Assembly: GCF_035920365.1 (NCBI RefSeq)
Contig: NZ_CP109150.1
Location: 1,178,001-1,242,000 of the forward strand
Direction: 5' to 3'
Length of the DNA stretch: 64,000 bases
From: Micromonospora sp. NBC_01740
Lineage (GTDB): Bacteria; Actinomycetota; Actinomycetes; Mycobacteriales; Micromonosporaceae
In this document: in pieces, positions 44,920 through 53,370 of the stretch
Layout of the letters: each line of letters begins with the position of its first letter
Position numbering within the stretch: the stretch's first letter is position 1
Position numbers and translations under genes: made by a program
Notes under the pieces: model-generated
The model's database searches: none
Seen by the model: only the letters and a program-made list of their open reading frames with translations
What the model was told of the DNA's origin: nothing

Positions 44920-45990
44920 ATGAGCGCCCGGGACCCCATCGCCGACCTGCGCCGGATCGCCTTCCTCCTGGAGCGGGCGAACGAGGCGACCTACCGGGTC
45001 CGGGCGTTCCGCTCGGCGGCCACGGCCCTCGCCGCGCTGCCGGGGAGGGAACTGGCCGAGCGGGCCCGCACCGGCAAGCTCACCGAGCTGTCCGGGGTCG
45101 GCGACGTCACCGCCCGCTGCGTGGCCGAGTCGCTCGCCGGCGAGGAGCCGGTCTACCTGCGGCGGCTGCTCGCCACGGAGGGCACGGACCTGGACGAGGC
45201 GGCCACCGCGCTGCGTGCCGCGCTGCGCGGTGACTGCCACACCCACTCCGACTGGTCCGACGGCGGCTCACCCATCGAGGAGATGGCGCTCGCGGCGGTC
45301 GAGCTGGGCCACGAGTACGTGGTGCTGACCGACCACTCGCCCCGGCTGAAGGTGGCCCGTGGCCTGACCGCCGACCGGCTGCGCAAGCAGCTCGACCACG
45401 TGGCGAAGGTCAACGAGGCGCTGCCGGAGGGCTTCCGGATCCTGACCGGCATCGAGGTGGACATCCTTGCCGACGGGTCGCTCGACCAGGACGAGAAGCT
45501 GCTGGCCCGCCTCGACGTGGTGGTCGGCTCGGTGCACAGCGGCCTGAACGACGACCGGGCGAAGATGACGCGGCGGATGCTGACCGCGATCGCGAACCCG
45601 CACCTGGACATCCTCGGCCACTGCACCGGGCGGATGGTGGCGTCCCGGCCCGCCGGGGTGAAGGGGCCGGGCGACCGGGCGCACCGGCCGCGTACCCGGG
45701 CGGAGAGCGACTTCGACGCCGACGCCGTCTTCGCCGCCTGCGCCGAGCACGGGGTGGCCGTCGAAATCAACTCACGGCCGGAGCGGCAGGACCCACCGAA
45801 GCGGCTGATCCGCCGGGCGCTGGAGGCGGGCTGCGACTTCGCCGTCAACACCGACGCGCACGCCCCTGGTCAGCTCGACTGGCAGCGGTTCGGCTGCGAG
45901 CGCGCCGCCCTGTGCGGGGTGCCCGCCGACCGGGTGGTCAACACCTGGGACGCCGACCGGCTGGTCGACTGGGCCCGCTCCGCCCGCTGA
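44920..45990 (+). CDS. PHP-domain phosphoesterase (PolX C-terminal type)
   Basis: A 356-residue protein. The N-terminal ~90 residues form a helix-hairpin-helix region as in family X polymerases (ELSGVGDVTARCVAESLAGE). The PHP domain follows, with metal motifs GDCHTHSDWSDGG, VLTDHS, GIEVDILADG, VGSVHSG, GHCTG and VNTDAHAP all intact. The polymerase domain is absent. Likely a metal-dependent phosphoesterase or exonuclease acting on DNA or a small phosphate. ATG 44920. Single gene. Confidence 0.88.
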   Translation: MSARDPIADLRRIAFLLERANEATYRVRAFRSAATALAALPGRELAERARTGKLTELSGVGDVTARCVAESLAGEEPVYLRRLLATEGTDLDEAATALRAALRGDCHTHSDWSDGGSPIEEMALAAVELGHEYVVLTDHSPRLKVARGLTADRLRKQLDHVAKVNEALPEGFRILTGIEVDILADGSLDQDEKLLARLDVVVGSVHSGLNDDRAKMTRRMLTAIANPHLDILGHCTGRMVASRPAGVKGPGDRAHRPRTRAESDFDADAVFAACAEHGVAVEINSRPERQDPPKRLIRRALEAGCDFAVNTDAHAPGQLDWQRFGCERAALCGVPADRVVNTWDADRLVDWARSAR

Positions 45991-46603
45991 CGTCCTGGCT
46001 GCTCGCCTGGCGCACCGGGCCCTCGCCTCGCCTGGCGGACCGGGCCCTCGCGGCAACACGCCGGCGACCAGGGGATGACACCACGGACGCTGTCGAGCTG
46101 CCCCGTTCATGAGACCGCATCACACGGACGCCGGTGGCCGCCGGGCGCGGCCACCACACGCGCCGGCCTTCACAAGCGCCGGCCATCACAGGCGGCCCGG
46201 CCGAACAGGCGGCCCGGCCTCACACGCGGCCCGGCCGAACAGGCGGCCCGGCCGTCACTGACGGGCGGCGGAGCGGTGACCGCGCCTGGACGGGTGCGAA
46301 GCGGCAGCGCGTGCGGCGACGAGCCGCGCTGCTCCTGAAGGTTGCCGGCCCACGGCATGTCCCGCCACGTTCACGAGTGGAACACCATGGGTGTCAAAGG
46401 CGGGCGTTGACACCCATGGTGTTCCACCCGTCAGCCGGGCGGCCGGGCGGCAGCCGGGCGACCGCGCGAAGGGCGGCAGCCGGGCGACCGGGCGGGCGAC
46501 CGGGCGACGGGCGGCAGGCGGCAGGCGGCGCCGGGCGGCCTGGCGAAGGGCGACCGGGCGAAGGGCGGGCGACGGGCGAAGGGCGGGCGACGGGCGGGAG
46601 CGC
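45991..46603. other. GC-rich low-complexity intergenic region
   Basis: No convincing gene in this 613-base stretch. It contains a ~24-base direct repeat (about 46004–46052, CGCCTGGCG[CG]ACCGGGCCCT), a GCGGCCCGGCCGAACAGGCG repeat at about 46190–46255, the perfect palindrome at 46377–46427, and degenerate GGGCGACCGGGCGA-type repeats at 46436–46600. It looks like a site where repeats have accumulated. Confidence 0.6.
46377..46427. repeat. Perfect 21-bp palindromic element
   Basis: GTGGAACACCATGGGTGTCA+A (46377–46397) and its exact reverse complement (46407–46427) enclose a nine-base loop. The same core, with T→C, occurs in the palindrome at 34542–34612. Two copies 12 kb apart suggest a dispersed REP-like family. 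Confidence 0.8.
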
Positions 46604-47674
46604 TCAGCGGTGGGCAGCCGGCACGGACGGCGCGGCCTGCGCGGCGACGCCGGACGGCGCGACGACAGCGGCCGGCACATCGGCATCGGCATCGGCCGTG
46701 GTCGACTCGATCACGCCAGCGGGCGCGGACGGCTCGGTGGGGTCAGCGGGTGCGGGCCGGCGGCGGCCGATCAGGCCCTGCGAAACGGCGACGCCGAACA
46801 GCACGATGAGCGCGCCCACCGGCTGGTGCCAGGTGAGCCGCTCGTCGAGGGCCAGGGCGCCGATCAGCACCGCGAACACCGGCACCAGGTAGGTCACGGT
46901 GGAGGCGGTGCTCGCCCCGGCGACCCGGATGTTGCGCAGGTTGATGACGAAGGCGAGGCCGGTGCCGAGCGCACCGAGCGCGAGCACGCTGGCGAGCACC
47001 TCGGCCGAGAGGCCGGTCGGGGCGGGCGGTGCCCCGGCCACCAACGGCGCGACGACCGCGAGCTGGGCGGTCGCGACCAGGAGCTGTGCCGCCGAGAGCG
47101 AGAGCCCGGAGTGCGCGCTGCCCGCGACGAACTTCTTCTGGTACGGGATGGCGACGCCGTAGCAGGCGGCCGCGCCCAGGCACATGAGCTGCCCGGTGAA
47201 GTGGGCGCCGCCCACGCCCTGCCAGACCCCGAGCACCACCAGCACCCCGGCGAAGCCCAGCGCCATCCCGACCGCCCGGCGCGTGGTGAGCCGCTCGGTG
47301 CGGAACACCAGCACGGCCAGCGGCAGCACGATGAGCGGGGTGGTGGCGTTCCAGATGCCCGCGAGCATCGACTCGACGCGCTGCTCGCCGTAGCCGAAGA
47401 GGGTGAACGGCACGGCGACGCCGAACGCGGCGGCCACGGTCAGGTGCGCCCAGACCCGGGGCTCGGCGGGCAGGCGGTCGCGGAGCACGGCGAGCACCAG
47501 CAGCAGGGTCACCGCGCCGGCGGCGACCCGGTAGAGGGTGAGGTGTAGTGGATGCAGCTCCCCAATGCCGATCTTGATGAACAGGAAGCTGGAGCCCCAG
47601 ATGGCGGCCAGCGCCAGGAACCCGGGCAGCCAGCTCCGCAGCGCCGCCCGGTCAGGAGTGGAATCCACTGTCAC
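46604..47674 (-). CDS. EamA-family (DMT) transporter
   Basis: A 356-residue membrane protein with about ten helices in two EamA repeats: FLALAAIWGSSFLFIKIGIG opens the first, LGAAACYGVAIPYQKKF the second. The motif VTYLVPVFAVLIGALALDER is characteristic. It probably exports a metabolite or amino acid. GTG 47674 is used. The last ~50 residues are an Ala/Pro/Asp-rich tail. It is divergent from the Uma2 gene. Confidence 0.88.
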   Translation of the reverse strand: MTVDSTPDRAALRSWLPGFLALAAIWGSSFLFIKIGIGELHPLHLTLYRVAAGAVTLLLVLAVLRDRLPAEPRVWAHLTVAAAFGVAVPFTLFGYGEQRVESMLAGIWNATTPLIVLPLAVLVFRTERLTTRRAVGMALGFAGVLVVLGVWQGVGGAHFTGQLMCLGAAACYGVAIPYQKKFVAGSAHSGLSLSAAQLLVATAQLAVVAPLVAGAPPAPTGLSAEVLASVLALGALGTGLAFVINLRNIRVAGASTASTVTYLVPVFAVLIGALALDERLTWHQPVGALIVLFGVAVSQGLIGRRRPAPADPTEPSAPAGVIESTTADADADVPAAVVAPSGVAAQAAPSVPAAHR

Positions 47675-47790
47675 CCCTGACACTCTGCCGCAGCCGTACG
47701 ACGAAGTCCCGCGACTTTCGGGCGCCGTGTCGACCACCACAGAAACGCCTACGCTGTTGACGCGTTGACCACCCCGAGGAGGTGCACGCC

Positions 47791-48390
47791 GTGGCGATAC
47801 CGATGCGTTTCGACCCGCTCGTCGACCTCGACGGCATGTGGACGACCCAGTTCGCCGACCGGTACCTCCCGTTGCCGGGGCTGCCCGATGCGCGCTACGA
47901 GTGCATCGACGGGAGGTTGGTCATGACGCCCGCCGAGGTCGGCACGAACAGCTACGGCGAGATAAAGCTCGCCCGTCTGCTGTCACCCGCCGCAGAGACC
48001 CACGGGTTCTACGTGTTCGGGCAGGTGAACCTGACCTTCTCGCCGCGGCGCTGGATCCAGCCCGACATCACCGTCCTGCACGCGCTGCCAAAGACCGACG
48101 AGGAGGACCGGTGGATCCCGGCCCACCTCTGCACGATGGCGGTGGAGTTCGTCTCGCCCGACAGCCGCCGGCAGGACTTCGTCGACAAGCCGATGCGGTG
48201 CGCGGAGGGACGGGTGCCGTACTTCCTGCGGGTCGAACTCTCCCGCCGGCTGGGGCATGCCCAGGCGGAGCTCTTCACCCTCGGCAAGTTCGGCGGTTAC
48301 GACACCGTCGCCAAGGCGGTCGGCGGTCGGCGGCTCTCGGCCGACCTGCCGTTCCCGATCGACTTCGATCCCGCCGACCCGCTGCCCTGA
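47791..48390 (+). CDS. Uma2-family putative nuclease (DUF820)
   Basis: A 199-residue protein of the Uma2/DUF820 restriction-endonuclease-like family. Family marks in order are YECIDGRLVMTPAE (active-site Glu), WIQPDITVLH (Asp) and AVEFVSPDSRRQDFVDK (the E-x-K-like site). GTG 47791 is preferred over GTG 47782 because GAGGAGG lies about nine bases upstream. These proteins are common orphans in actinomycetes and cyanobacteria; the target is unknown. Confidence 0.85.
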   Translation: MAIPMRFDPLVDLDGMWTTQFADRYLPLPGLPDARYECIDGRLVMTPAEVGTNSYGEIKLARLLSPAAETHGFYVFGQVNLTFSPRRWIQPDITVLHALPKTDEEDRWIPAHLCTMAVEFVSPDSRRQDFVDKPMRCAEGRVPYFLRVELSRRLGHAQAELFTLGKFGGYDTVAKAVGGRRLSADLPFPIDFDPADPLP

Positions 48391-48442
48391 ACACGCAGAA
48401 CGCGTTCGACAACTCGACGGTGCCCTCACGTAGGGTCGCAGC

Positions 48443-50113
48443 GTGGGACGAATCGATGACCTCGCGAACCGCTACGTGGCCGAGTGGGCGCCGCTGAGCC
48501 CGATCGGCGCCACCTATGTCGGCATTGCCGGCTACGACGACCAGCTCGACGACCTGTCGCCCGACGGGTACACGGCCCGCGCGGAGCTGATCCGGCGGAC
48601 GCTGACCGACCTGGAGGTGACCGAGCCGGAGTCGGAGTTGGAGCGGACCGCCAAGGACGCCATGCAGGAGCGGCTCGGCCTCGACCTCGCCCGCTACGAC
48701 GCCGGCGAGGCGAGCAGCGAGGTCAACGTGATCTCCAGCGGCCTGCACGAGGTCCGCATGGTCTTCGACCTGATGCCGACCGAGGGCGACGACGCCAAGG
48801 CCCACGTGGCGGCCCGGCTCAACCGCTTCGCGAGCACCCTGGAGGGCTACAAGGCGACGCTGCGCGAGGCGGCCGCCGCCGGCCACGTCAGTGCCCGGGT
48901 CCAGCTCGTCGAGGTCGCCAAGCAGTGCGACATCTGGGTCGACCCGGACGGCGACAACTTCTTCCACGGGCTGGTCGAGCGGCTGGGCGCCGACGGCACC
49001 CTCGGCGCCGAGCTGCGTCGGGGTGCGGCGGCGGCCACGGCGGCGACGGCCGAGTTCGGCCAGTTCCTCCGCACCGAGATGGCTCCGCTCGGCCGGGAGA
49101 AGCAGGCCGCGGGTCGCGAGCGCTACGAGCTGGCCTCGCAGTACTTCCTCGGCGCCAGGGTCGACCTCGACGAGACGTACGCCTGGGGGTTCGAGGAACT
49201 GGCCCGGCTGGAGGCCGACATGCGCGCGGTGGCCGGCCGGATCGTCAGCCCCGGCGCCACCATCGACGAGGCGGTCGAGGCGCTGGACGCCGACCCGGCC
49301 CGGACGATCCGGGGCAAGGAGGCGTTCCGGGACTGGATGCAGGCGCTCGCCGACAAGGCCATCGGCGACCTGCACGGCACCCACTTCGACATCCCGGAGC
49401 AGGTACGCCGCATCGAGTGCTGCCTCGCCCCGACCAGCGACGGCGCGATCTACTACACCGGCCCGAGCGAGGACTTCTCCCGCCCTGGGCGGATGTGGTG
49501 GGCGGTGCCGCAGGGCGTCACCGACTTCTCCACCTGGCGCGAGGTGACCACCGTCTTCCACGAGGGCGTGCCGGGTCACCACCTCCAGGTCGCACAGACG
49601 GCCGTCCGGGCCGAGCTGCTCAACCGCTGGCAGCGCCTGCTCTGCTGGGTCTCCGGGCACGGCGAGGGCTGGGCGCTCTACGCGGAGCGGCTGATGGACG
49701 AGCTGGGTTACCTGGAGGACCCGGGCGACAAGCTCGGCATGCTCGACGGGCAGGCGTTCCGGGCCGCCCGGGTGATCGTCGACATCGGCATGCACCTGGA
49801 GTTGGAGATCCCGAAGGACAACCCGTTCGGCTTCCACCCCGGCGAGCGTTGGACGCCGGAGCTGGGCTGGGAGTTCATGCGGGCGCACTGCCGGGTGCCG
49901 GAGGAGAACCTGCGTTTCGAGCTGAACCGCTACCTCGGCTGGCCGGGGCAGGCCCCCTCCTACAAGGTGGGCGAGCGGATCTGGCTCCAGGCCCGTGACG
50001 AGGCGAAGGCCCGCAAGGGCGCCGACTTCGACCTCAAGGAGTTCCACCGGCAGGCGCTCGACCTCGGCTCGCTGGGGCTCGACCCGCTGCGCAAGGCGCT
50101 CGCCCGCATCTGA
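48443..50113 (+). CDS. DUF885 metallopeptidase-like protein
   Basis: A 556-residue DUF885 protein. The zinc-binding signature is VFHEGVPGHHLQVAQTAVRA (HExxxGHH), with a downstream Glu in GHGEGWALYAERLMDELG. Other conserved parts are IYYTGPSEDFSRPGRMWWAV and GWPGQAPSYKVGERIW. DUF885 enzymes resemble M32/M2-type peptidases. There is no signal peptide, so it is likely cytoplasmic. GTG 48443. Convergent with the DUF6114-like gene. Confidence 0.9.
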   Translation: MGRIDDLANRYVAEWAPLSPIGATYVGIAGYDDQLDDLSPDGYTARAELIRRTLTDLEVTEPESELERTAKDAMQERLGLDLARYDAGEASSEVNVISSGLHEVRMVFDLMPTEGDDAKAHVAARLNRFASTLEGYKATLREAAAAGHVSARVQLVEVAKQCDIWVDPDGDNFFHGLVERLGADGTLGAELRRGAAAATAATAEFGQFLRTEMAPLGREKQAAGRERYELASQYFLGARVDLDETYAWGFEELARLEADMRAVAGRIVSPGATIDEAVEALDADPARTIRGKEAFRDWMQALADKAIGDLHGTHFDIPEQVRRIECCLAPTSDGAIYYTGPSEDFSRPGRMWWAVPQGVTDFSTWREVTTVFHEGVPGHHLQVAQTAVRAELLNRWQRLLCWVSGHGEGWALYAERLMDELGYLEDPGDKLGMLDGQAFRAARVIVDIGMHLELEIPKDNPFGFHPGERWTPELGWEFMRAHCRVPEENLRFELNRYLGWPGQAPSYKVGERIWLQARDEAKARKGADFDLKEFHRQALDLGSLGLDPLRKALARI

Positions 50114-50119
50114 GGTCGG

Positions 50120-50153
50120 CGGTGCGGGGCCGGCGGACACCGGCCCCGCACCG
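50120..50153. terminator. Bidirectional terminator
   Basis: CGGTGCGGGGCCGG (50120–50133) and CCGGCCCCGCACCG (50140–50153) form a perfect 14-bp stem with a six-base loop. It sits seven bases after the DUF885 stop and 20 bases before the stop of the convergent gene. Confidence 0.85.
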
Positions 50154-50173
50154 TCGGTGGTGGTGGAGTGAGG

Positions 50174-51520
50174 TCAGGAGAGGGTCAGCTTCAACGCCGG
50201 CGTGGCGGTCAGCGTGTCGCTGCTGACGAACGCCAGTTCCATGGCCGGCTCGGTGAAGGTGATCGGAACGGGTGACGTGATCGGCAGGCCGTCGGGGAAC
50301 GGCAGGTCCGGGGTCAGCGTGATCTTGACGCCGAGCAGCCGCCCGACGAACCGGGTGGCGTAGAAGGCGACGTCCCCCTGCACCGTCAGCCGGTCCGTGG
50401 CGAACCGCATCGTCCGGCCGGCCGGCGCGGGCGCCCGGAGCAGGAAATCATCGGTATCCGCGCGGTCCATGGTGAACTTCAGTGCCTTCAGGCTGCCGTC
50501 GGCGGTGGGCAGGTCGACGATGCCCTCGAACCGCAGCCCGTCCATGGTCACCTTCGAACCGGTGAGCTTCGACGGAACCGCCGCCACCACCGGCTGTCCC
50601 GGCTCGGCGGCGATCGGGGGCAGCGGTCTGCCCGCCGCCACCTGCCCGGGTCGGCTCGGCTTCGGGCTGGCCGGGACGCACCCCCGGCCGGGCGCCGGCG
50701 GCCGACCCGTGGCCGAGGCCGTGGGACGAACGCTCGACGTGACCGTTGGACGAACGCTCGACGTGACCGTTGGACGGACGCCCGGCGCGGTCGTTGGACG
50801 GACGCTCGGCGCGGTCGAGGGACGAACGCTCGGCGTGACTGTGGGACGGACGCTCGGCGCGGTCGATGGCGTCGCCCGGCGGGCCACCTCCTCGGCGTCG
50901 TTCCGGCCGCGATCGAAGAGGTCACCGATGCCGTCGAGGATGTCGCGGACGGCGTCGCCTCCGCCGCCCGTCGACGGGAACGGGCCGGGGGCGGTCGGGG
51001 CCGGCGTCGCGCCCGGCGTCCCGGTCGGGGCCGGCAACGCGCCCGGCGTGCCGCTCGGCGCGGGTCGCGTTCCGCCCGGCGTGCCGCTCGGGGCCGGCTG
51101 CGTTCCGCCCTGGCCGGGAACTGTGGTGGGGCAGGCGGAAGTCGGCGGCGCCACGGCGCGCACCGGCGTCGGGCCGGGCGCGGCGAGCGCCACGGCGGCG
51201 GCAAGGCCGAGCAGCACCGGCAGCACCACGTACGGACGGAGGTCGCGCGGCCTGGCGTCGTACTGCATCGACTCGGCCGCCGGCATGGCATTGGCAGGCC
51301 TCGCGCCGATAGGCAGGGCGCCGGTAGGCACGGCAGGCACCGGCACGGCGGACAAGGTGGGGCTGCCGAGCGACATCTGAGTGGTACCGAAGATCTCCAG
51401 ATCGGCCAGCGCGGTCAGCAGGCCGCCCCGGAACGGTCGCACCCGCCGCCAGCGGCGGAAGCCGTGCCACGCCTCGCGGAACCGGCCGCGCCACACGGGC
51501 TGCGGATCGTCGGTCGTCAC
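50174..51520 (-). CDS. DUF6114-like exported protein with repeat linker
   Basis: A 448-residue protein. The N-terminus (FREAWHGFRRWRRVRPFRGG) matches the entry segment of DUF6114, but only one clear membrane helix follows at about residues 118–138 (PYVVLPVLLGLAAAVALAAP), rather than several. A long Pro/Thr/Gly linker contains six tandem eight-residue repeats (SVRPTxxP type). The C-terminal ~150 residues (SKLTGSKVTMDGLRFEGIVD) form a beta-rich domain like those encoded beside DUF6230/DUF6114 genes. Probably anchored with the C-terminus outside. Role unknown. Confidence 0.7.
   Translation of the reverse strand: MTTDDPQPVWRGRFREAWHGFRRWRRVRPFRGGLLTALADLEIFGTTQMSLGSPTLSAVPVPAVPTGALPIGARPANAMPAAESMQYDARPRDLRPYVVLPVLLGLAAAVALAAPGPTPVRAVAPPTSACPTTVPGQGGTQPAPSGTPGGTRPAPSGTPGALPAPTGTPGATPAPTAPGPFPSTGGGGDAVRDILDGIGDLFDRGRNDAEEVARRATPSTAPSVRPTVTPSVRPSTAPSVRPTTAPGVRPTVTSSVRPTVTSSVRPTASATGRPPAPGRGCVPASPKPSRPGQVAAGRPLPPIAAEPGQPVVAAVPSKLTGSKVTMDGLRFEGIVDLPTADGSLKALKFTMDRADTDDFLLRAPAPAGRTMRFATDRLTVQGDVAFYATRFVGRLLGVKITLTPDLPFPDGLPITSPVPITFTEPAMELAFVSSDTLTATPALKLTLS
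50724..50867 (-). repeat. Six in-frame 24-bp tandem repeats
   Basis: Units of exactly 24 bases begin at 50724, 50748, 50772, 50796, 50820 and 50844 (GGACGAACGCTCGACGTGAC then CGTT, with substitutions). They encode the SVRPT octapeptide linker of the DUF6114-like protein. An exact period in frame suggests copy-number variability between strains. Confidence 0.85.
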
Positions 51521-51599
51521 GTACGCCTCCTGGCGGGCCAGAGGGGACGGAGCTGGAACGGGCCCACGGAGCACAACCGCCGCGGTCCCGGAATCCAGG

Positions 51600-51722
51600 T
51601 CAGGAGAGCGTGGCGCTGCGGATGCCCGAGACCGCCACGGGGTCCGTCGTCCCGTCGGACACCAGCAGCGCGGCGAAGCGCCGCCACCGGTGGCCGCCCT
51701 GGTCGTCGAACCGGTCCTGCAC
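51600..51722 (-). pseudogene. Truncated DUF6230-like gene
   Basis: GTG 51722 with a GGAGG ribosome site opens a 40-codon frame whose start (QDRFDDQGGHRWRRFAALLV) resembles the N-terminus of DUF6230 proteins (RWRRFA motif). It then ends quickly (DGTTDPVAVSGIRSATLS) without the usual membrane helix or the ~190-residue body. It lies directly upstream of the DUF6114-like gene, where an intact DUF6230 gene would be expected. Probably a deletion remnant. Confidence 0.45.
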
Positions 51723-52034
51723 GGTTCCTCCCCTCAGGGATGTCGCGCGGGTCGCCGGTCGACCGGCGACGGCCCCACACCGGGCTGCCACAGTTACCGG
51801 CGAGTAGGGAACTGGGACGATGATGCCGCGCGAAGACGCAGGCCACAAGGCCCGGATCGCCGACCGCCACAGCCGAGGTCACGCGGAGTAGTGAGGCAGC
51901 GCGACCGAACCCCTGACTCCATGGACATTGATCAATGATTCTCCCGCAAACCGGGCACGTCACACTTCGAGCACGACCGTCCGTGACGAGCAGCGATTCA
52001 GATTACGGTTCAGTAACGGCGAGGCCCCCTGCAC

Positions 52035-52084
52035 GACAGGCCGCCACCGTCGCCCCTGAACGGGGACGACGGTGGCGGCCTGTC
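52035..52084 (-). terminator. Strong hairpin after DUF3068 gene
   Basis: A 22-bp stem with one bulge (GACAGGCCGCCACCGTCG…CCCC against GGGG…GGTGGCGGCCTGTC) and a five-base loop. It lies 54 bases beyond the stop of the DUF3068 gene and before the decayed 51723–52034 stretch, in which no other feature was recognised. Confidence 0.8.
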
Positions 52085-52138
52085 AACTGGTTGCCGGTGA
52101 TCGACGTCCGCACCCGGACGCCGGCCGAGGTGGCTCCG

Positions 52139-53260
52139 CTACCGGCGTCCGGCCTCGCCGTCGTGCACGGGCGCCCCGGAGGTGACCTGCTCGGACGACG
52201 CCCGCGGGGCGGGCGCCGTGGCAGCGTCGGCGTCGCCGTCGGCGCGGTGCCGCGCGGCGGCGGTGGCCCGGCGTCCGGCCAGCACCAGCCAGAGCCCGAT
52301 GATCAGCGCAAGAGCGCCGACGACCGTCAGCACGAGCGGAATGGTCCGACCGATCAGCAGCAGCTTGTCCCGGTTGTTCCCGGCAGACTCGACGCTGTTG
52401 GCGATCGTCTGGTCGGTGTAGACGAAGTCGCCGTCCAGCAGCGGGGTGCTCGCGCCCTGGTCCGGCACCAGCGTCTTCTTCTGCTGCTCGCGCACCTTGA
52501 CGAAGTTGCCGCTGACCGGCTCGACCCAGATGGTGCGGGTGTTGCTGTACATCACCTTGCCGCTGGTCGCGCCCGGCGCGAACGCCCCGAGCAGGCCACC
52601 CACCCGCTCGGCCGGCATGCCCAGGTCGGTCTCCTCGATGACCTGCTGGAACCGGTACGCCTCAGTGCCGTTGATCTTCTCGGTGCCGTCGAACCGGATC
52701 GGCAGCGCCTTGCGCAGGTCACGGTCGAAGTACTCGTAGTCCTTGCGCTCCGTGTTGAACGGGAACTTGTAGGTCTGACCACCGAAGGTGACCTCGCTCG
52801 GCCCCTCCGGGCCGTCGGCCTGGAGAAACTGCTTGTCCCAGTCGACCGCCGCGGCGGTCTTCCGGTCCAGGGCCAACTCCGCGGAGTACTGGCTGATCAC
52901 CTCGCCGGTCTGGACCCACTTCACCGTGCCGTACGCGCCCCAGACGACCGACTTGCCCTCCAGGTCGCCGGTCATCTCCGCCTCGGTGCTCCCGGCCTGC
53001 GGCGCCACCTCGGTGGTGGACTCCAGCCTGCCGGTCTGCACGGTCGGCGGGGCGTCCTTCTTGAGCTGCAGGAACTTGGCGTTCTCCGCCACCGCGACGC
53101 TCGGCTTCAGGCAGCCCTCGGGCTTGCCCTCCGCGTTGCACAACTTGAGGTCGTACGGCAGTTTCGTCACCGTCGGTGCCACGAAGAACGCCGCTCCCGC
53201 GGCGAGCACGAGACACAAGACGCCTATCCCGAACAGCACGGCGCCCAGACGAGCCTTCAC
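52139..53260 (-). CDS. DUF3068 (PorA-family) membrane protein
   Basis: A 373-residue envelope protein. An N-terminal helix (ARLGAVLFGIGVLCLVLAAG) and a C-terminal helix (IPLVLTVVGALALIIGLWLV) flank a large outside domain with DYEYFDRDLRKALPIRFDGT and YRFQQVIEETDLGM. This two-helix layout is the DUF3068 family; Mycobacterium tuberculosis Rv0227c belongs to it as recalled. GTG 53260 has GGAGG upstream. It is divergent from the acyltransferase, matching the Rv0227c–Rv0228 order. Function unproven. Confidence 0.9.
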   Translation of the reverse strand: MKARLGAVLFGIGVLCLVLAAGAAFFVAPTVTKLPYDLKLCNAEGKPEGCLKPSVAVAENAKFLQLKKDAPPTVQTGRLESTTEVAPQAGSTEAEMTGDLEGKSVVWGAYGTVKWVQTGEVISQYSAELALDRKTAAAVDWDKQFLQADGPEGPSEVTFGGQTYKFPFNTERKDYEYFDRDLRKALPIRFDGTEKINGTEAYRFQQVIEETDLGMPAERVGGLLGAFAPGATSGKVMYSNTRTIWVEPVSGNFVKVREQQKKTLVPDQGASTPLLDGDFVYTDQTIANSVESAGNNRDKLLLIGRTIPLVLTVVGALALIIGLWLVLAGRRATAAARHRADGDADAATAPAPRASSEQVTSGAPVHDGEAGRR

Positions 53261-53370
53261 TGATCCTCCTAACAAAGACAGTCAGCCGGTGTCCGGCGAG
53301 CGGTCCTGTCCCTAAACTTGGCCGCAGGTTACTCCCGGGTTACATATTCACGCGACCCTCTGGACGGTTG

